From Odontocerum albicorne (taxonomy: Eukaryota > Arthropoda > Insecta > Trichoptera > Odontoceridae): a stretch of DNA of 64,000 nt. The translations under genes were made by a program, and so were the position numbers. The notes under the pieces are model-generated. The model saw nothing but the letters and a program-made list of their open reading frames with translations. It ran no database searches and was not told the DNA's origin. Below, piece after piece: positions 35,166 through 46,839 of the stretch. Location of the stretch: the NCBI GenBank assembly GCA_949825065.1, contig OX463848.1, positions 41,062,766 through 41,126,765 on the forward strand. The letters run 5' to 3'. Positions within the stretch are counted from its first letter, which is position 1. Every line of letters begins with the position of its first letter.

Positions 35166-35845
35166 TATCTTTCGAAACATGATAAAATGAAAAACATTAA
35201 AAAATTGACAAATTATTTTTGTTTATTTATTATGCCCTGTTTACCCTATTTCTTTTTACAAATACTTCAATGGTTTTAAAATGTATTTATTTAAACAAAA
35301 TTTCTATAAATGAATATTTTATGGTACATATGGATAATTAATTTATGATACATATTATTTTATCTATAAATGGATATTTTGTTGGTTCAAACTTTATTGA
35401 TGGCATATGTGGATATTTTTTTGGTTCAAGCCATCAACGTTACATCATTTGTAAAGATTGCTTATCTGTAAATGAACATATTTTATCGCGCTTTTGAAAT
35501 ACAACCAAACTTTGTCGAAATTAACCAGTTACTAACTAGCATACGTTTTTGTCAAAGACTGGTTTTTTTCGGAGTGGGATATATTTAATATTGTACGTGA
35601 CTATCGATTCCCCTGACTCGGGACCACCCTCTGACTTCCCTTCCTTTCTGTTGCTGTCAACCATTGAAAAAAGGTTACAATAACTTAAGCTTTGCGCGCG
35701 ACATGTCAGCTTGGCATCATCATTAATATGATTGTGTTGCAACACTCTGGTGAAATCTTTGGACAAGTGTTATAAATCATCGCAACAAGACACAATTCAA
35801 TCTTGTGAATGATTGCATATAAGACTTTCTTGCTTTTCATCTATC
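35165..35845. other. No supported gene
   Basis: AT-rich, with loosely repeated segments around AAATGGATATTTT and TTGGTTCAA (35290-35430). A minus-strand open stretch at 35536-35766 has no recognisable domain. Confidence 0.4.
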
Positions 35846-35847
35846 TA

Positions 35848-35925
35848 ATCCGTGGCCTAGTTGGTAAGTTGCCTGAATTTCACTCGGGGGGGTTTGGGTT
35901 GAATTTCCGTTGAAACCCAAAAAAA
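35848..35925 (+). repeat. SINE-A tRNA-like head
   Basis: CCGTGGCCTAGTTGGTAAG (box A) and GGGTTGAATTTCCG (box B) are followed by AACCCAAAAAAAGT, as in other copies. It abuts the 3' end region of the minus-strand Jockey-like element. Confidence 0.7.
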
Positions 35926-36228
35926 GTAAAAATAAATACCGAATGTGGTTCAAGTGATGGATAGCTTGTTCGGAGTCTCGGTCCGATGGTAGGACACCTT
36001 ACTCCTTCATCGGATAAGTTCTGACTGTTAAGATATTTATTGGAAATTTTTGGATCTTTTTGGGAATCGGGAAAGGATAGGTTTGTGGTAATTGTTTTGA
36101 TTTTATGAATGATTATGAGAAATTATAAACGATTAAATACATATATAAATATGATGATATATACATAATATTAAATACAAATATACATAAATTTGTGTCG
36201 TCACACACTGTTTTATATTGAATGGGTG

Positions 36229-36262
<34 letters not shown>
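36229..36262 (+). repeat. Homopolymer A34
   Basis: Thirty-four consecutive A. On the coding strand of the neighbouring Jockey-like element this is T34, so it is not that element's polyA tail. It may be the tail of a plus-strand insertion into the 3' UTR, or a simple expansion. Confidence 0.95.
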
Positions 36263-36264
<2 letters not shown>

Positions 36265-36400
36265 AAAAAATGAATTGTGAATAAATTATAAGAATGAATA
36301 TAGTATATGTAGATAAGTAAATGAGTGGGGAAATGTGTGTGACTTTTATAAATATATTAAGGTGTAGAAAATGTTTATTGAAGGTGAGAAATGCGGTTGC

Positions 36401-38539
36401 CTATGGGGGTAAACTGTCTGCCGGAGGAATTATCGATGATGGGGTGTTCAGAGTGACAATCGGGGGGTCATTTGGGGGGATGATTAGAGTTAAAGAGGGG
36501 GGGGTCGGAGGGATGATTCGCAATATTGATTTCGGACGAGTGTGTCTGTAACTGGTGTTCGCGTTGTAGTTATCTAAGGCTTTTATGACTGGGTTGGGAT
36601 GACGGGATATAGAGCTGTAGAACCTTTCGGCCAGAGCGCGCATATGTTCGGGGATAGTATGTAGTTTGGTATCTGCGTGGAGTCTTGAATTACGGACGAT
36701 GTAGGGTGCTTTTAAAATTATGCGGAGGGCTTTGTTTTGAATGATCTGAATGTGATGTAGCGTTGTTTTCTTCGCGTGGCCCCAGACCGGAAGGGCGTAT
36801 GTCAGTTGCGGTCTGACGATCGCTTTATATAGGTGGAGTTTAGTGCGCGTGCTAAGTTTGCTGTATTTACTGATCAAGGGAAATAATGATTTGAGTGTTC
36901 CGTGAGCTTTTGATTTGATATTGAGGGCGTGTTTATGCCACGAGAGTCTACTGTCTAATGTGAGGCCTAGGTATTTTACGTGTTTTGACCATGGGACGCT
37001 CTGGCCGAAGAGTTTAAGAGTTCTGATGGGTTTGATGTATCTGCGTGAGAAGCGGACTGCTGTGCTTTTGGTGGGATTTATTTTGATCTTCCATTTGGTG
37101 CACCAGTGCTCCAGAATGGGAATGAAGTCTTGCAGTCTGTTGTGGGATACGGACTCATATTTCGATGAAGAGAGAAAGGCTGTGTCGTCAGCGTATTGCG
37201 CGGTGATACAATGTGTACGTGAAAATTGGGGCATATCGCTCGTGTATATGTTATACAGGATAGGGGACAACAGTGCACCTTGGGGCACACCTGCCAGAAT
37301 GGGGCGAGGGGATGAATTTATACCATCTATTTTGACGGAGAAGGAGCGATTTTCAAGGAATGATGCGATGATTTGCACTAGTCTGAGGGGAATACCTGAC
37401 TTGTGCAGTTTGAATATGAGTCCGTTGAGCCAGACTGTGTCGAAGGCTTTCGCCACGTCTAGTGAAAGGAGGGTCGTGAGGCCTTTGGAGCTGAAGTATT
37501 TGATGATGTGTTCTACAACGCGAAGAAGCTGATGGTTGGTAGAGTGTAATGGCCTAAATCCGTGTTGCGAATCTGGGATGATGTTACGTGAGTAAGTTTC
37601 TAACGAGAGACGTTCTAGGATTAATTTTTCGAGCACTTTACCTAGAGTCGGGAGCAGACTGATCGGTCTGTAATTTTCAGGGATAACGTGGCTTTTACCC
37701 GGTTTAGGGAACATGATGACGTCGGCGTTTTTGAATGGGGTTGGAAAGAATTTATGTCGAAGGCAGGCATTGTAAATGGCGGTAAGGGCGTAAATGGCTT
37801 TTTTCGGAAGTTTTTTCAAGGTGAGATTATTGATTTTATCGGGGCCGGGGGCTTTTTTGTTGATGAGATTTTTTATGATAGATTGAATTTCTAACGGTGA
37901 GAAGAAGTCTGTGGTGGGGGGGGTTTGCTCATTTAATATGTCGGCAACTGCGTTGTCGACCATTATTGAGTGAGAGGGGTTAGAGAGGTCTGCATTTGGC
38001 GAGAAGATATTAGCTAGAGAGTCAGCAAAGGTCTCTGCGCGGTCGCGAGCAGAGAAAACGGGGCCATTTGGTCCTTGAAGAGAGCTGGGTCGGGAGGGCG
38101 TATTTCTAAGGCTACGTGTTAGTTTCCATTTGAGTCCATCATTGTATTCGAGAGACTCGACGAAGTCTGACCATTTGTCATTGCGGAGTTGCTGTAGGAG
38201 GTGTTTGATTTTTTTGACTAATCTGTTGTAGTCGGTTTTGTAAGAGGGGACAGCTGTGTTTTGCCACAACTTTCTGGTTTTGTTTTTTTCCATAATCAGT
38301 ATTTTGATATGTGGAGGAAGGGGAAGTTCGGGTTTATCGGCTGGTCTCTCTTTTGAAGAGGATGTGAGAGCGGATTTGATGGTGGTTGTGAAGTCATTTA
38401 TAGCGGCGTCTATGGAGTTCGTGTCGGGGAAGGTTGTCGGTATTTTGATGCTGCTGTCGACGTTAATAGCGAAATCGCTCCACGAGGTGGTGTGTCGCGG
38501 AAGGGCTGAGGGCGAGAAGGGTGGTAAGCCATCCGTCAA
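36401..38539 (-). CDS. Jockey-like non-LTR retrotransposon ORF2, 5'-truncated
   Basis: This is the one long uninterrupted frame of the window (712 residues). It encodes a reverse transcriptase that would copy its own RNA at a nicked target. Approximate residues: linker with KKAPGPDKINNLTLKKLP at 228-245, NYRPISLLPTLGKVLEKLI at 289-307, QHGFR at 325, LDVAKAFDTVW at 360-370 (first catalytic Asp), GVPQGALLSPILYNIYTSD at 417-435, QYADDTAFL at 448-456 (catalytic Asp pair), INPTKS at 487 and VKYLGLTLDSRLSWHKH at 521-537. The C-terminal part has RPQLTYALPVWG and AERFYSSISRHPNP, as in Jockey-group proteins, then a proline-rich tail. The N-terminal apurinic endonuclease domain is absent: the frame starts in the linker after it, so the copy is 5'-truncated near 38540 beside a SINE tail. 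No stop or frameshift is seen within what remains, which points to a fairly recent insertion. Confidence 0.85.
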   Translation of the reverse strand: MTDGLPPFSPSALPRHTTSWSDFAINVDSSIKIPTTFPDTNSIDAAINDFTTTIKSALTSSSKERPADKPELPLPPHIKILIMEKNKTRKLWQNTAVPSYKTDYNRLVKKIKHLLQQLRNDKWSDFVESLEYNDGLKWKLTRSLRNTPSRPSSLQGPNGPVFSARDRAETFADSLANIFSPNADLSNPSHSIMVDNAVADILNEQTPPTTDFFSPLEIQSIIKNLINKKAPGPDKINNLTLKKLPKKAIYALTAIYNACLRHKFFPTPFKNADVIMFPKPGKSHVIPENYRPISLLPTLGKVLEKLILERLSLETYSRNIIPDSQHGFRPLHSTNHQLLRVVEHIIKYFSSKGLTTLLSLDVAKAFDTVWLNGLIFKLHKSGIPLRLVQIIASFLENRSFSVKIDGINSSPRPILAGVPQGALLSPILYNIYTSDMPQFSRTHCITAQYADDTAFLSSSKYESVSHNRLQDFIPILEHWCTKWKIKINPTKSTAVRFSRRYIKPIRTLKLFGQSVPWSKHVKYLGLTLDSRLSWHKHALNIKSKAHGTLKSLFPLISKYSKLSTRTKLHLYKAIVRPQLTYALPVWGHAKKTTLHHIQIIQNKALRIILKAPYIVRNSRLHADTKLHTIPEHMRALAERFYSSISRHPNPVIKALDNYNANTSYRHTRPKSILRIIPPTPPSLTLIIPPNDPPIVTLNTPSSIIPPADSLPP

Positions 38540-38559
38540 TTGAAGTAATACGCGTTGTA

Positions 38560-38650
38560 TTATTGAATTATATTATAATTTCGTTGTATACTGTACAGCC
38601 TGGTAAGTTTATTGCTACGTATTTTTTCAATCAATTAGAAAGGTGTTTAA
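38560..38650 (-). repeat. SINE-A 3' body/tail
   Basis: On the minus strand AATACGTAGCAATAAACTTACC and CAGGCTGTACAGTATACAACG match the tail region of other copies (for example 1885-1960). It directly adjoins the truncated end of the Jockey-like element. Confidence 0.5.
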
Positions 38651-39245
38651 CCCTTCCTTCCCTGTGATGTGTAACTAGTACACATTGCTTTTAAAAATGT
38701 TAATATCTCTATAAATATAATAAATACTGGGTTCAGATTTTAGGTATTCCTCCGTAATACATTTACGCATTGAATGAAAAAAATAATATAATAATAATTA
38801 GCACTTCAGAGATATTTTGTGAAAATCGGGAATAAATTCACCAATACAATCAAACGTGTGTCAGTGCATGATGTAGGATTTTTCTACCTGATTGAAACAA
38901 CTCTTACCATTTCTCTAGCCGATTGAAACAACTCTTACGATTTCTCTACCTGATTGAAACAACTCTTACGATTTCTCTACCTGATTTAGAATACAATGAA
39001 ACAACTCTTACGATTTATCTACCTGATTGAGAATACAATCAGGTAGATAAATCGTAAGAGTTGTTTAAGATGGATGGATGTAGGCGAGACAAAATATGTA
39101 TGGTGCGAATGGAAAGACAGGTGCTCTGTTCCAATGCTTACCTATAAAAAACACGTATTTGTTTATATGTGTATTTTAAAACAAAAAAATTAAACAACAT
39201 CTTACTCTTTTCACCTTCAAAACGTCCAAGCGGAGGCCGAAAAAA
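38640..39245 (-). repeat. Element M1, copy 2, expanded minisatellite
   Basis: Collinear and inverted relative to 5700-6165. It begins TTAACCCTTCCTTCCCTGTG. The inner 31-bp unit around GATTGAAACAACTCTTACGA is repeated about five times (38885-39070) against two or three in copy 1, and it ends in a short inverted repeat at 39020-39065. A partial second copy of the 38805-38875 segment follows at 39255-39335. Confidence 0.7.
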
Positions 39246-39369
39246 AAAAATTATTAGCACTTATCGGCCACATCAGAGATATTTTGTGAAAATCGGGAAT
39301 AAATTCACCAATACAATCAAACGTGTGCCAGTGTGCGAGAACGACGAGTACAAACAAAACTCTTGTGTG

Positions 39370-39491
39370 GAGGGTAAAACCTTGAAACTGGTAGGGTTAT
39401 ATCGTTACAAAAAGTGGAATAAAGTGTTTGATAAAACAAATTACGATGTCTTTGAACCTCCACAATGTTAATGCCTTAACTATAAATAATA
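39370..39491 (+). mobile_element. Fold-back FB4, right arm only
   Basis: CCTTGAAACTGGTAGGG, then ATCGTTACAAAAAGTGGAAT and TTAATGCCTTAACTATAAA. Confidence 0.75.
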
Positions 39492-39974
39492 TGATACACA
39501 TTTAGCATTAGATGTAGTGTGGTGTATGTGTGCAGTGTTCTAATACAAATATATATTTTGATAAAACCTTGCAAAAAGGACCAAGTTTCTAATGTTGTAT
39601 AACTTCAATATGGCTAAATAATTAATTTGGATATTTCGAATGGTCGCCATTGTTGCTGGACCTCCCCTTGGATCTTGAGCTGCTCTCTTACGTCGATCTT
39701 GTGATCCTCTGTTGTTGTTGTTGAATGGTATACAAATAAATGAAAAGTACTTCTTATTTGGTATGCTGATATATTTACTTGTATGTGTTGCATATTAATT
39801 GAGAACCACTTTTCTAATGCAACGAGAGCTCCCAGAATTAACAATTGGCCGCAGTTAGTTGGAGCTGCCATATATACAGTCTACTGCGGTTTGTGACATC
39901 AGAACGTGCCAGATTTTGAGTGCAGTGGTGTAACTCAGGATAAGTAAGGGTCAATTATTATATATTAAATACTT

Positions 39975-40200
39975 GTTGTTTATAGTTAAGGCATTAACGT
40001 TGTGGGGTTTAAAGACATTGTAATTTATTTTTATCAAACACTGTTTATTCCACTTTTTTGTAACGGTATAACCCTACCGGTTTTAAGGCTTTCACCTCAT
40101 CTTCAGGGGAGCACAAACAAGACTAAATTCTACCACTATACACGTTTCGACGGTTGGGGACTGAGGGTGAGGGAGGTGTGGGACGATTTTGGCCAACAGC
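39975..40200 (+). mobile_element. Fold-back FB5, left arm with part of the loop region
   Basis: TATAGTTAAGGCATTAACG, GGTATAACCCTACCGG, CACCTCATCTTCAGGGGAGC and the inner GGGTGAGGGAGG parallel the left half of FB2. The right arm is missing. Confidence 0.75.
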
Positions 40201-41380
40201 GAAGATATTTTTGGGATATAACTGCTTTGCTCAGGCTATCTTGGTGTTATCGCCCCTCAAACACAAAGGTGCTGCGTCGAGCAATTGTCGATTAAGAGTT
40301 CTTAGAAAATCGTTTACCAATTTAATTTATGGTGTAAGAGGTAAATGATTTATATAAGATATTTATATAAAGAAAATAAAACTGTAAGATAAAAAAAGAC
40401 ATGAATAATAAATATAATAATGCCATATGTGGGTATAAGAAAAGAGGGATGAAGGATATCTAATCAGATAGTGACTCTCATAAAATAAAAACAATATTTC
40501 TTTACCAATTTCATATCCCGTACCATTATTTATTTATTTGTAATTAATGGTCGGTTCGTCTATTCTTATTTCCAAGATATTAAGAAGCATTATAATAATA
40601 GAGAACTAAAACACAAACAAATACACGATGAATTCTGCTTTTTTTGGTAGTATTTTCTCAGATAGTGGAATTAATTTATTTTGATTTATTTATTTATTTA
40701 TTTTACACATGACTAGAAATATACACAATTTGTGAAAAAACAACAGGTTATTTAATTTGGAGACACAATTTTAATGGACCTGGGTTTGTTGCCTTTCATT
40801 TGTCGTGTCACCAGTAAACTAGGGTTTTGCCTGTATCTCACTGAGCACATATAGCATGAAAAAATAAATCGATACTTCTTTCCGATTTTTGATCATATAA
40901 AATCCCGTTGCACATTCTCATCAACCTGACAAACAGTGACACTTAATTACACATCACGCGAAATCAAACTCCTCACACTTCATCACTCCAGACAGACCAA
41001 AAACATTCATCCCACAATATACCGCTCATAATCATAAAAAAATACAAATATTAAACAATGAAAAACATCACACTCAAGAGTTCACACAAACATTTTCCAC
41101 AAGTCATTCCTCTAGCAAGCCCAAGTACTCAAACTCCTGTCGCAATAACAACCACGCTCCGATCCACTGCCTAAATTGCTTTCCTCCCTTTGCCTTTATT
41201 GAAGGATATAGAGGGATATTAATCGGCATGAAGTGATAGGAAACAAGGTCAAAAGGCCACTTATACATATATACTCGATTTCGATTTGTTACGATAATAG
41301 TCTCTAACAGTATTTTATCATCAAATTTGATATATAGAGTGAAACGTGAACGTTGAAAAATACTGATTGAAGCCGAATAA
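40200..41380. other. No supported gene
   Basis: AT-rich anonymous DNA with a short TTTA repeat near 40685. No domain or repeat was recognised. Confidence 0.4.
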
Positions 41381-41560
41381 ATGCTCTAGAAATGTGTCCT
41401 TTGAGATAAAAACCCATAACAGAATTCGGAATGAATGTGAACTAAATGCTGATAATATGCAGAAGAGTAATTTGATATGATTTGGACATGTGGAACGAAT
41501 CATTGAAAAAATACTAACAAAACAAATATATAGTGCAAACGTAAATTGAATGCATAAGTG
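41380..41560 (+). pseudogene. LINE RT C-terminal remnant (family D)
   Basis: The plus strand reads IKTHNRIRNECELNADNMQK, SNLIWFGHVERIIEKILTKQ and IYSAN, the same segment as at 240-640. It is short but clean across about 45 codons. Confidence 0.6.
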
Positions 41561-41599
41561 AGGAATACTAAGGAAAGTATGGTTATCTCTGCTTCTTTG

Positions 41600-42100
41600 C
41601 CTACCCTAAAAGGCAGATGGTATGATGGTGTTAGTATGTTAAATCCAGTATTACTTTTAATATTGATGGGCGCGGTGAGGAGTTGTTGGATATGATGTTG
41701 ATGTGGTAGTCTAGATTATGATGTGATTGGAATTGTGTATGTGAGAATATGGAATTCAAGTGTGCGTGGGGTTGTGAATGTTTAAATTGAGTTTGTAAGT
41801 ATTTATGAAAATATGTATGTATATTGTGATTAATAAATAAGATCACTTAGTCACTGGTCTTTCCTGGTGAAATGGTTTTCTGCATCCATAAAATGGTTGG
41901 TTAATGCATTATTACTTCTACTCTTGTGTTCGCTTTGCGTTAAAATAATGTAAAGTGGATAGCAAAAAAAAAAAATTTGCCTCCCTTGTTGTTAAAATCC
42001 TGAACTAACCATCAGCGGAATCTGATTTAAACATTAAAACATAAGGAAGAAATTATAAAGTGACACAAAACACGCTAACTTATTGTCTATTAAAATTGTT
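41600..42100. other. No supported gene
   Basis: Anonymous, T/G-rich on the plus strand at 41660-41830. Confidence 0.35.
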
Positions 42101-42850
42101 AATGTTGGATTGATGGCAATAATTTATTTATAAATAAATAATGTTTCATTGAGTACAATAATTAATAAATTAATAATGTTGTATTGAGGACAATAATTCA
42201 TAAATAAATAATGTTGTATTAAGGACAATAATTAATAAATAAATAATGTCTCATTGAGGATAATAAAATCATTTTAATTAATAAATAAATAATGTTGTAT
42301 TGAGGATAATAATTAATTAATTAATAATGTATTGAGGACAGTAATTAATAAATAAATAATGTTTTACTGTGGACAATAATTAATAATCAAATAATTTTGT
42401 ATTGAGGACAGTAATTAATAAATAAATATTGTTTTATTAAGGACAATAATTTAAAAATAAATTATGTTTCATTGAGGACAGTAATTAATAAATAAATAAT
42501 GTTTCATTGAGGACAATACTTAATAAATTAATAATGTATTGAAGATAACTATTCATAAATAAATAATGTTGTATTAAGGACAACTATTAATAAATAAATA
42601 ATGTTGTATTGAGGACAGTAATTAATAAATAAATATAGTTTTATTGAGGACAATAATTAACAAATAAATAATGTTTCATTGAGGACAGTAATTAATAAAT
42701 AAATAATGTTTCATTGAGGACAATAATTAACAAATAAATAATGTTTCATTGAGGACAGTAATTAATAAATAAAAAATGTTTCATTGAGGACAATAATTAA
42801 GAAATAAATAATGTTGTATTCAGGACAATAATTAATAAATAAAAAGTAAA
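42100..42850 (+). repeat. AT-rich minisatellite, about 20 units of 34-38 bp
   Basis: The unit is ATTAATAAATAAATAATGTT followed by TCATTGAGGACAATA. Unit lengths vary through gain and loss of TAAA blocks. GAGGACAGTAATT and GAGGACAATAATT variants alternate in the right half (42600-42800), which suggests a two-unit higher order. Confidence 0.9.
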
Positions 42851-43034
42851 CACAATTAAATAATTGCAAGAATATTGCAAATATAGAAAATTCATATGTA
42901 CACATACATAAAAATACACAAAAATAAAGACCAAAGATGGGATTTAAATATAAAGAAAAAACATTTAAATTCTAAATAAAACAATAAATTTAATATACAA
43001 CAAAGGGTATCAGTAAACATAAATTAAAATGATT

Positions 43035-43150
43035 TACGGTACCCGGCAGTAAGCTATACGCATCGGGCTTAAGAAAGAGACTGTCGGCCATAATAGGCAA
43101 ACGTCGGCTATGTAGAACGTCGTCTCTGTCGCACGATGCACTGACAACGC
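43035..43150 (-). repeat. Dispersed repeat R2, inverted copy
   Basis: CGGGCTTAAGAAAGAGACTG and CGTCTCTGTCGCACGATGC mirror 12390-12480. Confidence 0.6.
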
Positions 43151-43218
43151 TTGAAAAAACGGAACACTTGTATGAATAACAGAGACGACGCTTACTTACC
43201 GCCGGATACTGTACATAA

Positions 43219-43395
43219 GACGACCTCCGTGGTCTCGGTGGTCAGACGCCTGCCTTCCAGCCCGGGGGTTGCATGTTCGATGGTCACCGTAACCTGGTTT
43301 TTTTATATAAGGGGTTCTAGTCTGGTTTTCATTTAAGGCTTGTTTAACATCTTTCTGGTTAGTTAAAAGAAACTCGACAAGTTGTACAGTATAGA
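43219..43395 (+). repeat. SINE-A, head and body
   Basis: GACGACCTCCGTGGTCTCGG (box A region) and GGTTGCATGTTCGATGG (box B) are followed by AGTCTGGTTTTCATTTAAGG, CATCTTTCTGGTTAGTTA and GACAAGTTGTACAGTATAG. Much of the body between is deleted compared with the copy at 43505. Confidence 0.75.
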
Positions 43396-43504
43396 ACGAA
43401 ATATGCAAAGTAGGTTTAAAACTACAATTTCATTAATTAATAACAAGTATACTATTTAATATATTATTGACACGGGTAATACCGCTTCTTACGTCTTAAT
43501 TATT

Positions 43505-43715
43505 GTATTTTATAATACTTCCATTGTAAACAGTGTAATCTGGCAGCCTTTTCGCTATACGACAATACCTTCCAACCAATAAGAAATATTTTTAAAGACG
43601 CCTTAAGGCGGGAAGTATTTAAAAAAAAATCTCTGTTCGAACGGGTATCGAACTCAGAACACCCTAGTTCAAAGTCAGGGAGCTTACCAATTAGCCCATT
43701 TAAGCTCGTCGGAGT
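43505..43715 (-). repeat. SINE-A, near complete copy
   Basis: On the minus strand: CGAGCTTAAATGGGCTAATTGG (box A region), GAGTTCGATACCCG (box B), TCGAACAGAG, the CCGCCTTAAGGCGTCTTTAAA segment, TTATTGGTTGGAAGG, TATTGTCGTATAGCG and a tail CAGATTACACTGTTTACAATG. At about 210 bp it is the most complete member and gives the order of parts. Confidence 0.75.
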
Positions 43716-44204
43716 TAAAGTGATATCATTAATTTAAATTTTATGTGCATGGATTAGTCAAATAGATTGATTCTAATTTTTACTTTATAAATTTCTTATA
43801 TTCATGGAAAACTGTCAAAAATAAATATTCCAGTCCAAACTATTTGACTACCATGCAATAAAACATTTTTATTGAGACAAAAAGGTTTGAAAATGAACTT
43901 TTCCGAGTTTCACTGATAAGTTTATTAAGGCGGAGGAATACAAGATTTAGATACTCGAAATGTCACTTCGGAAACAAATAAAGGGTCGTAACTATTCACT
44001 TTGCCCCCCGGGGGTTGTAAAATAGTTTTTTGTTACGACCCTGTCCAGTATCACGTGTCTCTTTAACTTGACAATACAAAGGTCAGATAAATTCCCGTAC
44101 ACGTATTATAACCATGTATTAATGTCAAATAATTTACGTGAATTGTCAAGTCAGAGGAAACACATTTATTTTATGAGATGACGAAATTCTTTTCTTATTG
44201 TAAT

Positions 44205-44400
44205 TTGCTTTATCAAACACGGTTAATTCCACTTTTTGAAACGGTATAACCCTACCAGTTTTAAGTCTTTCACCTCATCAGGAGAGCGCAAACAAGACTG
44301 GTTATACCGTTACAAAAAGTAGAATAAACAGTGTTTGATAAAACAAATTATAATGCCTTTAAACCTTCACAATGTTAATGCTTTAACAATAAATAATATA
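44205..44400. mobile_element. Fold-back FB6, short form
   Basis: TTTATCAAACACGG, GGTATAACCCTACCAG and CACCTCATCAGGAGAG lie on the left. The mirror GTTATACCGTTACAAAAAG and GTGTTTGATAAAAC lies on the right. The centre is deleted, leaving a compact hairpin. Confidence 0.8.
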
Positions 44401-44512
44401 TTCTTTTCTTAGTTTTTTGACTTCGGAGTCAGGGATTTTGGGTTTGATTCCTGGTGGTTTTCAAAAAAAGGTTTCCAGTTTTTTTTTTAAAAACTGTTTG
44501 TCGAATTTTCCA

Positions 44513-44678
44513 GTATCCAGATTACAACGATTGGGTAATGACTATGCTGCAGACTCAAATAATTGTAGACGGTCTTAACGTCTATAAAAGTTTTCTCAGG
44601 GAGCGTTTTGGTTTATATGAACCATACATCTGGCACCATGGAGCGACTATCGTTGATTTTTTTCCTTCTTCTAGTTGA
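44513..44678 (+). CDS. Candidate terminal exon of an unknown gene
   Basis: A pyrimidine-rich stretch ending TTTTCCAG (44512) precedes an in-frame run of 54 codons to a TGA: YPDYNDWVMTMLQTQIIVDG, LNVYKSFLRERFGLYEPYIW and HHGATIVDFFPSSS. Amino acid composition is protein-like (several W, Y, H; no low complexity), unlike its surroundings. No domain is recognised and no upstream exon was found. It could be a chance open frame or a remnant of a transposable element gene. Confidence 0.25.
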
Positions 44679-44689
44679 CTTTTTCTTTC

Positions 44690-45980
44690 TGGAAATATAT
44701 CGAAGTATTTCATTTGTATTGGAGTGGGTGAATTATAAGAATACACTTTTGTTTTTATTTACTCGAAAGAGATTTTTTTTGTTCGTAATGGCTTTGGATC
44801 TCCTTAGTCCTGGCCTGTCTTATGTTCGTATTAAATATATAATAGATAGTATGTATGTACGTACTGCATTCTGATATTTGTATTATAATTCACGTATATA
44901 CTTTTTGTGACCAGTTGATTTTATATTAATGCACATGAAAAATTCTAATTTGAATATTACTATTTCGATTATTCACAATGGTCGATAAAATATTGTATAT
45001 TAATAAATAAATACAAACTTGAAATATTTTACTGGTTAGTTTGAAAAATTCAACATTATAAGAAGCTATTATAAATGTTTGTGAAATGTTGCTATTATTG
45101 TTATCAATTATTTGGTTCCCCTAACTGAAGAGAAGTGTTTATATGATGTATGTTGACATAAAATATGAATTTCTACAATAGCTCATCGACCAGCTAGTCT
45201 GTGGTATCTGAGCAAAAAAAAATAAGGATTATGGCGGAACTCAAATGTGTTTTCTTAAAAAAAATGTTGGTGTCTTTGTAAACCATTGCTTTGTTATTCC
45301 CATATCTCTCTTAAACGGATAAATAAATAAAAAAAATTGTTTGCGGCATTTTATTCAACATATTATTACGAATGGCAATGATGGGTAGTGACATAAGGGT
45401 TTGAGGTGCTGGTTATGTAGTTTATATGATATTTTTACGACATTATTTTATGGTGAAAGCTGTTTGTTTAGAAATTATTACCACCATAAAAAATCCCTCG
45501 GGGTTTTGTGAACTTACCATTACTCATAATTTTTTGATCGTTGTTATTATTTTCTTTATTTTAATGGTTTATTTTCCTAACCTTTAGAATTTCTCTACTC
45601 ATAATTGTGAAGATGTATGTCTTTCAACTCAAAGTTTGTGGGTTTGACTTTGTTTCCTATCGCTACACCCCGTTCGTATTTTTCGTAACTCTCTCATCAT
45701 CTGAGAAAATACTAGCCCTAACATTTGGAGAAAAGGAGTGCACTTTGAAAATGCTTGTAAAATGCAAAGAAAAAAAAACGTGAGATCGTTTAACTGATAT
45801 TGCAGGGCCAAAAATAGTGCAGAAGATGTGCGGGAAAAATATGCATCTGCAGATTTAAGAACTAATGGCAGTGGTTTTATTTGGGTATCAGGTTTTCGTA
45901 CAGGGCTGTTACCTCAACGGTCAAGATAGCCATGGTGATCGTCGACTTCCGAAGATAACCAAAATTGTAAAGAATCAGAA
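44690..45980. other. No supported gene
   Basis: AT-rich DNA. At 45870-45960 there is a weak, broken SINE-like stretch. Nothing else was recognised. Confidence 0.35.
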
Positions 45981-46060
45981 GAATAGGAAGGTCGAGTCCC
46001 GAGTTTTTGCGCCCTTGAGGAGAGTTTAGTCCCTAAGCGACTCTTTATAAATTTTCCTTT
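45980..46060 (+). repeat. SINE-B copy
   Basis: GGAAGGTCGAGTCCCGAG (box B region) is followed by GCGCCCTTGAGGAGAGTTTA, CCTAAGCGACTC and TTTATAAATTTTCC. Confidence 0.6.
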
Positions 46061-46122
46061 TAATCTTATTAACGATTTAAATACATTCGACTTGCTTCTG
46101 ATTACAAAATACTTAAATAAAC

Positions 46123-46287
46123 TTTATAGATAACCACAACATATCATATGACGAAATACTCGTATTTACGTCATAATTTATAGATAACCACAACATATCA
46201 TATTACGAAATACTCGTATTTACGTCACAATTTATAGATAACCACAACATATCATATTACGAAATACTCGTATTTACGTCACAATTT
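46123..46287 (+). repeat. 54-bp tandem repeat, 3 copies
   Basis: The unit holds TTTATAGATAACCACAACAT, ATCATATTACGAAATACTCG and TATTTACGTCACAA. Copies are almost identical and each contains the octamer TACTCGTA. Confidence 0.92.
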
Positions 46288-46839
46288 CATTTGAATTAAT
46301 GCCTTTCAGTCTAATATAATCAACCCTTAGTGTATCTGCCATATACGCTTGAATCTACAAACTGTATGTGTAAAACAGGAATCGGAAACTTTTTGTGGTT
46401 ATGAAACTCTGTGAACGTTATTAGACTTTCCCTTCCGGTGCTAAAAAAATCGCGTGTTCCGGTGCGGTGTATTCAATACACATCAAGGCACATGTAAAAA
46501 TGAGTGATTTAAAATCGGAAAAATAAGAATAATATATTAATAGGCAACCGCTTAAATTAATTAAATTTGAAGTCAAAAAATATATTAATTGAAATTTAAT
46601 TGCTAAAAACATGAAAAAACATCGGCCGACGTTTACAAAACGGGCGCAGAGACCACCTCGTATAGATGCCCGCGAGCTACTGAGATGGGACTCGGAACAC
46701 TAACACTGTGTATGTACCTCGAAGGAAGAAACCACTTCGAACTGAGAATCTATTTCTTGCGTTCCCATATATCGAAGTAGTGAAAGTGAGACGGGAATAG
46801 CGTCGCTTCCTCAACCATAGTGGTTTTAAGAATGAATAT

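Noticed and set aside
36229..36262. A34 as the polyA tail of the Jockey-like element
   Set aside because: The element is on the minus strand, where this tract is T34.
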